Shown here: positions 21,480-30,300 of the stretch, piece by piece
Layout: each line of letters begins with the position of its first letter
Numbering within the stretch: position 1 is the first letter of the stretch
Assembly: GCA_026770575.1 (NCBI GenBank)
Contig: MU657188.1
Span: 418,182-453,062 of the forward strand
From: Pelagophyceae sp. CCMP2097
Lineage: Eukaryota > Sar > Pelagophyceae
DNA length: 34,881 nt
Reading direction: 5' to 3'
Notes under the pieces: model-generated
What the model was told of the DNA's origin: nothing
Databases searched by the model: none
What the model saw: only the letters and a program-made list of their open reading frames with translations
Translations under genes and position numbers: made by a program

Positions 21480-21945
21480 GCACTTGACGTAGCATTCCGC
21501 GCAAATGCTCTTGCAGCAACACGATTGAATGCTTGTTTGTCATATTCTAACGGCAGCATGCCCAGGCAGATAGCGCACGTGCTGCGCCAGGACGGCGCGT
21601 AGTCGCTCAGCACGGTGGCCTTGGCCGTCGTCGTCGCTCGAGCAGCCGATAAGCGCGACTTGGAACCGTCCGCCTGCAAGACGTCCGCGACGATGGCTGG
21701 CTCCTCCTTGACCTTTTTTGCCGGTATCAGTTCGCCGAGGGGCCGGTCCTGGAAGTCGGCGGCGATTTGCCTGCACTGCGCCTTGTGCCCTCGTTGCCAT
21801 TCTACGACCTGGCAATTCGAGCAGCAGGGCTTATAAGCGACCTTTGACGCGCCCATCATCCTGCGAGTGTGCCTCTCGCTGCTGCTTCTTGGACGTCGCG
21901 CGAGGCTCGCGGCGTCACGCGTGCTGCTACAATAGTACAACTAGA

Positions 21946-22387
21946 TATGGGTGGCAATGTATTTTAATTTGTATATGCAGTATATGTAAATACAGTATTA
22001 TACGGTAATATACAGTGACCAAAATATTGAATTTCTTGGGGCGCCGTATATACAGTCGTGTATATTGACTTTGGGTGCAGCCCCTGGGAAATTACAGCGT
22101 TTTCGGTCGTCGCTGGACCGCGAATCGGTCCGCGGTGGCCTCCGCCCTGGAGTGGCTGGTGGTCTGGGTGAACGCGACCCCTCAACTAGCCTTAAATCGA
22201 CCCCTCCGGGGATTTTAGTGGACGTGGAGCGCTGAACCCCAACTAGGGACCCCCAACTAGGGACCCCCGACTAGCCTCCTAAAAAATATATTGTATATAC
22301 GAGTGTAGGAATTCCTATATGTATATACATGTATATACAGTGTGATATAGTGCCCATATATATATACACTGTATATTCCCACCTATA
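21946..22387 (+). mobile_element. TIR element 2 (442 bp) with 8-bp target duplication CAACTAGA
   Basis: It begins TATGGGTGGCAATGTA and ends TATTCCCACCTATA. The flanks 21938-21945 and 22388-22395 are both CAACTAGA. The interior, read in reverse complement, is close to element 1 over some 330 bases, including the GGGGGTCCCTAGTT doublet and the GACCGATTCGCGGTCC palindrome. The two elements therefore lie in opposite orientation around the MYND part of the pseudogene, forming a large inverted repeat. There is no transposase frame. Confidence 0.85.
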
Positions 22388-22395
22388 CAACTAGA

Positions 22396-23040
22396 CCCGC
22401 TTTTGGAGTGCAGCGAGCCGAAAATCGCTAAATATCTCTGGTTCGTGCCTGTGAGCCCTCCTACCGGACTTGTGTCGGGTTAACAATGTCCGCTTTTCCT
22501 CTCAAACATTGGGCCGAGAGGCGCCGCCCCGCCGCGCACTGACGTCCCCTGGGGTCAGGAGTGTCGCGACGGATACGCCACGACGTCTACATCCCGGGAT
22601 AGCAAGCCTCCTTTCCCCTGGAGGCGCACGGGTTGTGGCCGATGTGACCGAAAGTGGTCTCGCCTGAAGTGCTGCCCAGCCACGATGCGGTCAGAAAAGA
22701 TCCGATAAGAAGCCGGTTCCACGGCCGGGAGGTGCCACGCGTACGCGCGCAGCCGCCAGACTTCGCCTTGCGGCTCGGAAAAGGCCGTCGGGCCTAGGCT
22801 CGCCAGCCCCCACTTTGCGTGTTCGTTTCGGCCAAAATTGGCTCGCTGCGCTCGATAACTGCGCCTCAGGAGACTTATAAAAATCTTAGGTACTGCATGT
22901 ATGCCCCAATGTCAAACTTTCAAAAATTTAAAACGAGATTCCGTTGAACTTTGGGCGCGAGTATTTCAGCGCGGACCCCGTCCGCGGAGCTAAAAAAGAC
23001 GAAGCCAGAGTTTTTTTTTAAAGCAGGGCATTTTTCGACC
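22396..23040. other. No gene recognised
   Basis: The left half is GC-rich with broken short frames. After about 22870 it becomes AT-richer. A perfect short palindrome GCGGACCCCGTCCGC lies near 22973-22987. I see no domain, RNA gene or repeat family here beyond that. Confidence 0.35.
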
Positions 23041-23043
23041 AAA

Positions 23044-23313
23044 TTCCCTCGGTGTAATACTAGGGATTTTCTCAGCGCGCGCGGGGTCCGCCGAGGTAGG
23101 GAGAAAAAAAAATGTGTTCCGAAAAAGAGCTCCGATCCCTTTTTGTCATCTATTCCCTAGCTTTTTCGCACAGTGCGCGCGGCGCGCGCGCGCCACGCCT
23201 GTAAACTTTTGGTACAGGTTGTAGCCCACGACGCCGCGCGTCGAACGCGCCACTCCCGACCTCGGCGGATCCCGCGTGCGCTGAGAAAATCCTTAGTGTT
23301 ACACCGAGCAAAC
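23044..23313. repeat. Inverted repeat with about 60-bp arms
   Basis: The arm 23044-23103 (CTCGGTGTAATACTAGGGAT, then TTTTCTCAGCGCGCG, then TCCGCCGAGGTAGGGAG) is matched in reverse complement by 23253-23313, with about eight differences. The two arms, each read in its own direction, encode nearly the same peptide (RCNTRDFLSARGVRRGRE and RCNTKDFLSARGIRRGRE). They may be two copies of one former coding or repeat unit facing each other, about 150 bases apart. There is no recognised family. Confidence 0.7.
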
Positions 23314-23748
23314 CTGCCACTTCGCTGCCCTCGCTTAGAAAATCCGTCTGGAGCTTGAAAGCTTGCGTCGAGGCGCGTCAATCGTACCAAACAGATCCTC
23401 CGAAAGCCTTAAGAGGGCGTTTTTTTAGAATGTTGGTTGCCCGGGCCGCGGTGTTGCGCTCCTGAATTCGCTGGGAGGTTGATGCATCTCTTGGGTAGTT
23501 TGGGGCGTAGAATCGCGTGGCGAGCTTAATCTTTTCATTCGGCCGCGTCTAGGCCATTTTGAGGTCGGCATCACTTCAGAGGTGGCGCCCACTTAGAAAC
23601 TGACTAGCCAGGCGGATCCACAGTCGAAAACTGTTTCGATAATGCATAAAAATCCCCAGCCGTTGCCCCCTCCCCGCCGCCTGCGGTGTCGTCGAAAGGT
23701 GCTATTATTGAAAATGACGTACATTTTAGCTTTTTGTTTTCCTTTTCT

Positions 23749-23823
23749 GAAAAGGGGCAAATCGACGGATTCGAAGCGATCGGGACCTGATCGCCTCGAA
23801 TCCCCGTCGATTTGCCCCTTCTC
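23749..23823. repeat. Long imperfect hairpin
   Basis: The left arm (GAAAAGGGGCAAATCGACGG and on through GCGATC) pairs with the right arm ending CGATTTGCCCCTTCTC. This makes a stem of about 33 bp with three mismatches or bulges and a loop of seven bases or so. Similar motifs GAAAACTGTTTCGATA (near 23627) and GAAAACAGTTTCAATA (near 23834) lie about 125 and 20 bases outside the stem as direct repeats with two mismatches. It could be a foldback element or a structured RNA. The sequence alone does not decide. Confidence 0.65.
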
Positions 23824-23948
23824 CGACGTAAGGGAAAACAGTTTCAATATCACTCTAAGGATACGATTTTTTTAGTTCCCGTTTGAGCTTGTTTTCGCAA
23901 GCCTATGAGATTCCGCGTCTTCTGCAGCCCCAAGTCGGGCGCCGGAGA

Positions 23949-24362
23949 TATAGGTGGGCAAAGACAGTGCAGAGGATTATTGGCCCCTGTTTTTACTGTA
24001 ATTGCAGTGTAATTACTGTTACACACGTATTTACAGTGTAAATTGAAGGTCATATGGGGCGCAATGGGGCTTAGCACGAGCGGGAGGCTCCGCCATGTCG
24101 CCCCGGCGAACTGACGAGGTCAAAAACGATGTGTGGCTCTGCATGCGCATGTTTTTGGGGTAAAAGTCCAACTTTTGTTTAAACAATTGGGGAAAAGCCA
24201 CAATTTCGAGATGCAAGGCACCCGAAATTCACAAATATCGATGATTTGGAGATGTATTTTCAAGGGCACTACAAAGGCAAAATTTGGGCGTCGTGTAATT
24301 GCATGTAATTGCATGTAAAATCAAATACAGTTTTTACAAATTATTTTACAGTGCCACCTACA
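23949..24362 (+). mobile_element. TIR element 3 (414 bp) with 8-bp target duplication GCCGGAGA
   Basis: It begins TATAGGTGGGCAAAG and ends ACAGTGCCACCTACA. The flanks 23941-23948 and 24363-24370 are both GCCGGAGA. The terminal repeat and the subterminal ACAGTG match elements 1 and 2. The interior is unrelated to theirs, AT-rich, with repeated GTAATTGCA and TTTACAGTGTAAA motifs. It is therefore a second non-autonomous derivative using the same ends. There is no open frame of note. Confidence 0.8.
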
Positions 24363-24370
24363 GCCGGAGA

Positions 24371-26640
24371 CGCAGCCGCTTTGGCAGGGCCAAGCCCTGC
24401 CCCAGACCCGCCCTATAAACCCCCAAGCACGCTCGAGGGGGGCCCAGTGGCGCAAAATGGCGAAAGGCCCTGGATCGTTGCAGCTGCCAACATTCAAAAA
24501 AAAACGCTCTCTTAATCGCATTAGCCAAAAAGCGGTCCTACTACAACGCGCTGCAGTCAGTGCCGAAATCTAATCCTATGTATTATTTCTCGGGTTTTCT
24601 AATATCACCCGGAAATTACATTTTGGGATACTATTTGGTATTTCATGTGATATTTCGAGGTAAATCAAAGCAAATGCGCAGTTTGTCGAGTAATTTCATA
24701 CTAGCGTACGCGTCCGTCGTCCAAAATATTTAATTATTTAATTATTTGATTAAATTTTTAAATTGCCCCAGGTCTTTGACCTTTATCCGCCAAACACGCG
24801 AGATACGCAAGAAACGCACAACACGCATTTTAATTATTATCTTTTTGGTTTGTTACCCCCGACCTTTTTGGTTTCGGCACTAGCTGCAGTCTCATCTCCT
24901 ATCGAATTGGGGGAAGATTTGAATAAATTGAACCCCTTCTACACCCCCGTCCTTTTCGCCCTAGGAAACCGTTCGGTTTTTGTGGCTCCTTGTTTGACTC
25001 TGCTCGTCCGCGCCCTGCTCGTCCACGACACGCGTCGCGTAAGTTTCCCCCGTCCTTTTCGCCCAACTACTGAACTTGCATCTGAAGTACCATTTAATTT
25101 CGGTGGCATTTGCGGTGAGATACCATTAAAATTTGCGGTGCATTTGTCTGAACTTTCGAGAAAATGAATTATTTAGGTAACGTATAAACCCATAACCCAT
25201 AGCACACGAAAGATCCCAATTCGTTACCCCCTTGGTCACCCGCCTGCAATTGCAAAGCACTTTTTGTCGACTTCGCGGCAAAGAGCGGGTTTACACCCGC
25301 TGGAGAATCCGGCCACTGAGAGTGTGAAGGTAACTAACTATCTCGTGCGCCCTTTGTCCCTCGAGGCTTGAGCCTTGTTTCGTCGGGGAGAGGGGGCGGA
25401 ATGGTGGAGCTTCGGCTTTTGGATCGCCTCGGTCGCGCCCGAAACCACGGAGAACGGGCTCGGAAAAGTTGCGATGAAATCGTCGTAGGTCGCGTTTGCG
25501 GCGTTCCGAGGCTCGGCCGAGCACCGGGCACGTTTGCGCGGGTTCGGATGGCCGAGGAAATCTCGTCGCCGAGGCGGCGCAGGGCGGGTGGCACCATTGC
25601 CCGCGTCCCGCGTCGGCGCGTGAACTGTACACGCCGTCCAGAGGGTCCTTGCCTGCGCAGGCCTCCACGCACCGCCGCCGCGAACCCTCTACGCGGCAGA
25701 TGGGCGACCGGCTCTACGGCGCAGGCGGCGCGTCTACCCGGCGGACGGGCAAAGGATTCCCAGCGAGGCCAGCGTCCGGTTGCGCCGCTGGCCTTAAAGG
25801 CGCCGGCGCAGACGACGTGCGGCGGGTCGATGCCACCGCTCCCCTAGCACCAGCCTGGCGTGGCGGCGCCGGGCAGCAAGGCCGACAGCGCGGTGCACTC
25901 GACGCCCTCATGCTCACGACGACCCCTTCGAAATCGGCGCCGACGCGCCCCCAGGCGCCGCGCCGGTCGCAAACAGCGAGTCGACGACGACCATCGACGA
26001 TGGCGCCGACCCCAACATGCGGCCTCTTCCTCTGCGAAACGCCCACCCCGGTGTCAGGCCCCAGGGCAAAGGCGACTGCCGGCCGACGGCCGGCGCAGCC
26101 GGCCGAGGGCGGCGGAGCCAGCGTTAAGTCTGAATATTGTAAAGGACCCAGGCCTTCATTTAAAAACGCCCTCTGTCCACCTGGATGCCCGCGCCCCAGG
26201 GGGAGTCGTGCTCCGCACTCTCAGTCTGCTTTGTAGTCCCAAAACACAACACCCACCTTAGGAGTTCCTACGACCCCAAGTAGTTGAAAAGGCCCAACAA
26301 CCAAGACACTTCATCAAATCTTCAACCACCCTTGGCGAAGCCCTACAATTAGGCCAGATTTTGGACCCTGGGTCATTAAGCCCAATCGAAACGTTTGATG
26401 CACCGTGCCCCAGGACCGACCGAGTCGTAGCCAACGCGCGTTCTAAAAATCCCGTAGCCGGTCTGTGGACCCGTGGCCGCTCCGCGGAGCGTCAATTTTT
26501 TGGGGGTATCGGAAACTAATTTGGGTAAATATTGAGCTCCCGTACCCCGCAAATCCCAGGTAAATGCGAAAATGCAAGGACTTTATTTAAAACCTTTTTG
26601 GTTCCGGGAAGGCCTTTGTCCAGCAGCGAGTACAAAGTGG
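24371..26640. other. Gene-poor interval
   Basis: From 24540 to 25300 the sequence is AT-richer with no supported gene. The segment CTGCTCGTCCACGACACGCG at about 25014-25033 recurs in reverse complement near 34160 and 34206. From 25370 to 26130 a GC-rich island keeps frames open on both strands, the minus-strand ones being up to 125 codons. I see no recognisable domain and no consistent splice pattern, so I leave it uncalled. It could hold a decayed gene. Confidence 0.35.
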
Positions 26641-26654
26641 CGTCTCCCGGCGCC

Positions 26655-27086
26655 GGTATCGCGCTGCCTAGGAATAGGATGGCATCGAATGACGGGCTCG
26701 GCGAGACCAACATGTGGGCCCAAGAAATTCCCAGAGAGCCGCCTGCGCGGAGAGAACGACCCTCGAACGTGAGGAACGCGGGGCTTACCGTTTCAAGCCA
26801 AAGCGGCGCCGGTATTGCGCTGCCTAGGAATATGATGGTGCAGAATGACGAGCCCGGCGAGCCCAAAATATGGGCCCAAGAAGTCTCGATGGGACCCCCT
26901 GCGCGGAGAGAGCGACTCTCAAACGTGACGAACGGGGCCTACCGTTTCAAAGCCGCAATGGCGCCGGTATTGCGCTGCCTAGGAATATGATGGTACAGAT
27001 TGACGAGCTCGGCGAGACCAACAAGCGGGCCCAAGATGTTCCCAGAGAGCCGCCTGGGCGAAGAGAACGACCCTCAAACGTGACCT
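26655..27086 (+). repeat. Triplicated 155-bp tandem repeat
   Basis: Units start with GGTATYGCGCTGCCTAGGAAT at 26655, 26811 and 26966. They are 156, 155 and about 121 bases long, the last being truncated. They share GGGCCCAAGAA, CCGCCTGCGCGGAGAGA and CGACCCTCGAACGTGA. The first two units keep one open frame (GAGIALPRN...WAQE...PPARRER) and the third carries the same peptide in the next frame. The repeat was therefore perhaps once coding, or the 156-bp unit is open by chance. It ends about 290 bases before the succinyl-CoA ligase start. Confidence 0.75.
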
Positions 27087-27376
27087 GTGGTTCAACCTCA
27101 GGGCGCCGTTCCAAAGCACCGACGCCGGCGTTTGGTGGATTTTCGCCGGACAGGATCAGACACCAAGAGCGCGCGCTCGCGGCTGGTGCCCCCCTTAGCG
27201 CCAGGCGCGTCCTGTGCCAGCGCGGCACGGCTCCGCAATGTGACCAGTTGTTACTGCCTTTTGGAAATACCCGAAATTACCCGATCGATTGCGAGGGGAA
27301 AATAAGGTTATGGGCCTCCCGGAACCTGGTTTACTACAATAAGAGTGTCAAAGGCGACGTCAAAGACGTACTCGAC

Positions 27377-30300
27377 ATGCTTCGCTCCTCTTCGCGCCTC
27401 GTTGCGCGCGCGCGCACCGTCGCGGCGCGCCGGTGGCTGAACCTGCACGAGTACCAGTCGGCGCAGATTTTGGCCGAGCATGGTGTGAACGTTCCCCCTG
27501 GAGTCGTTCGCGCCCGCGTCAAACGTCCAAAAGACGCGCGGGGGGGCGCAAGGGGGGGCGCCGTCGGGGCGGAGACGCGCGGATGCGGCTCGCCCCTTTG
27601 GAGAGGAACGAGTCTTCGTCGTCGTCGGCGGGGCCGCTGTTCTCGGCGGGGCCGCGCGGCGTTCCCCGCCCTGCCGAGGCAGGGCGCGCCGCCTCTTCCG
27701 GGCCCCGCGGCGACGGGCTCTTCGTGGACGGGTCGTCTATTCGAAGAGTCGCCCCGCGCCGAAAACTTCGCCCCGCGTCGAAACGGCCCCCTGCGGTCGC
27801 CCGCGTCGACGACCCCCCCGCCGACAACACCTCTTAGGCGGCCACCTCCGTGGCGGACGCGGTGGCGGCGGCCAAGTCGTTTGGCGACGAGAGCGTCGTG
27901 ATCAAGGCGCAGATCCTCGCGGGTGAGGAATTGAGCGTTTGACCGCTTGACTTTCCATACCGGAATAAAGACACACGCACCGGAAAGAAGCCCTTACGCT
28001 TCTCGCGCAGGCGGCCGCGGCCTCGGCACGTTTACCAACGGCTTCCAGGGCGGCGTGCACGTCATCAAGACGTCAAGAGCCGTGTCGAAAAGGGCAAAGT
28101 TTGGGAAGAATGCGTCTGGGTATCGGGGCCCCAGACTATGGCGCCGGAGACGCTGCAAAGGTCGCTTTCGACGGTCCGATAAGGCCATGGACGGGCCCGG
28201 AGGGTGCTTCCGGGAGACGGTTCGGAGACTGGCTCACGGACACGCGTAGAGACGGTCTCTCTACCCCCGTCGACGATGCCGGAGTTGGCCCGACGACGGT
28301 CCCGTTTGCTCAGCCCCGTCGTCATTTCCTAGGCGAGGCCGGAGACTGGCCCGGAAGCGGGCCGGGAGGCGGTCCTGGAGACGGTTGACGGCGGAATTCC
28401 GTTGACGGCCCCAGAGATGGTTTCGGAGACGATCCTACTGCGGCCCGGAGACGGGGTGTCGACGGTCCCGGAGACGGTCCGTCGACGGCCCTGGAGGCGG
28501 CCCCGGAGAGACGGCCCCGGAGAGGGCCCCGGAGGCGGCCCCGGAGGCGGCCCCGGAGACGGGCCCAGAGATGGCTCCTCTGCTTGCCCCCCCCGCTGGC
28601 AGAGGTCCACTGCCATTCGCGTCCTCCCCGCCTCGAAAGGCGCCGGTTTATCCGGTATTCCTTGACAGGGTCTCGAGACGGGTCCCTGTTGTCTTCCCCA
28701 GACGGAGCACCCAAGACAGAGGCCGGAAGAAGGAAACGCTCCACGGGCCCGGAAATGGGCTCGGAGACGGTCCGACGAGACGCCGGGAGACGGCCCCGGA
28801 GACGGACCCGGAGACGGTCCCTCTGCTGCCGCCGACGGTCCCGGAGACGGTCCCTTTGCGGCCCTTTCGACGGCGCGTTGTCGGTCCGTCGACGGCCCCG
28901 GAGACGGACCCGGACCCGGACCCGGACCCGGAGAGCCCGCGAGGCGGTCTCGGAGGTTCGAGGGGGCGTCCACGTCACACCTTTGGTCGCGCCCGCGTCG
29001 AACGGAGCCGCGCCGGGGTCCGGTTCGCGGGTCCCTACGGAGACCGGAGGCGGCCTCTGCAGCCGTCGACGGTCTCAGAGACCGTCGCAAGAGACGATGC
29101 CGGAGGAAGCCTCGGGGACGGTCCCAGAGACGGCCCTGGGGAGGGCCCGAGAGACACCGGTCCCGGAGATACCCGTCGCATCACCGGCCCCGTTCGCCGC
29201 ACAGACGCACCTAGGTCGGAGACTGCGTCCTACGCGGAGAAGATGCTCGGCCAGACGCTGGTGACAAAGCAGTCGGGCCCCGCGGGCAAGCCGGTGAGGC
29301 ATTGGGCAAGGAGCCGAGGCATTGGGCAAGGAGCGGAGAGGGCACGGCAAGAGAAGGGGGCCTCTTCGGAGCGATCACGTTGGACTCTTAAAAAAAGTCG
29401 ACGATTTTGTTCTTTATAAAACCTCGTCGAGTGCTCGTCGCGGTCAGGTGCACACGGTCCTGGTCGCCAAAAAGATGAACTTGGTCAACGAGATGTACTT
29501 CGCCATTCTACTGGACCGCGCGTCCGGCGGGCCCGTGGTGATCGCCTGCAGCGAGGGCGGCACGCGCGAGGCAGCGTCGGATTTTTTGAAATGTTTATTT
29601 TGAAACGCATTTTATAAAAAAAATGTATCCCCAGAGCAAGAGGACCACCGAGGGAGCGTCCGATAAGATCCCTTGCGAGGCCAAGGGCAAGCTGCCACGC
29701 GCGCTTCCTCGCACGGGCAAGTGCTCCTGTACGGTCCCCTGCGGGGCCAGAAGCGAGGCGCCTCTTTTTCGGACCTGGCGTTTCCCCCGTCGTGGTGAAA
29801 TCGAAGAGGCCTTTCTTCGAGGAGCCGGGGGGCTCCCCGCCCCTCACACGTGCCCTCGCACGGCTCCTGGACCAGCCCCGACTCGTTGCACGGTCCCTCG
29901 TACGGACCCTTGCTCTCACGGCCAAGGCCTCTGGCAACGTCGCTTGGAGGAGGCTCGGGTCCGCCGCTATGCGCCTCACCCTCGCAAGGGCCCCGATGAG
30001 GCCCTTGACAAGGCGCCTCGGTGCCTCGCGCGGTCTTTGCAAGCCCCCTTCTTCAACGGCTCGTCGCTCGGTCCGAGGGCGGGCCTTGAAGCACCTTGCA
30101 AGGCCTCCCTCGCGGTTCCCTGCAAGGCCCTCTGGACCCTTCAAGGCCCAAGGTGCAAGGCCCGTGCGAGAGGCGCCTGGGCGGTCCGTCCCCTCGAAGG
30201 CCTTGACGGTCCGAGAGGGTCCTCTACGGCCCTCTACGGTCCAACATGGTTCAGCACGCCCCTCCACGGCCCTCTACGCCCCTAAACGGCCCTCTACGCC

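Larger units (their letters stand above)
20480..21925 (-). pseudogene. MYND / RING / Sel1-repeat gene, interrupted and frameshifted
   Basis: On the minus strand a half MYND-like finger (CCSNCQVVEWQRGHKAQCR, about 21825-21770) is followed by a RING finger opening with CAICLGMLPL near 21577. The RING then continues, one frame over, as CCCKSICAEC...CRQYDARCPLCR. Sel1-type helical repeats follow (VQKHVDEGNAEAQ, then LAAAQGHAEAQTNL; about 20700-20500). A 713-bp transposable element splits the gene within the CRQYDARC part of the RING. Besides this, one base is missing just before CCCK (near 21520), and a compensating shift lies between CPLCR and the Sel1 part (near 20715-20700). The frame is lost again after about 20525. 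In this family MYND and RING zinc fingers serve protein-protein contact and ubiquitin ligase roles. This copy looks dead. Confidence 0.7.

Noticed and set aside
25291..26236. Overlapping open frames on both strands in a GC-rich island
   Set aside because: No domain, no conserved motif and no splice pattern fits. Base composition alone can keep these frames open.
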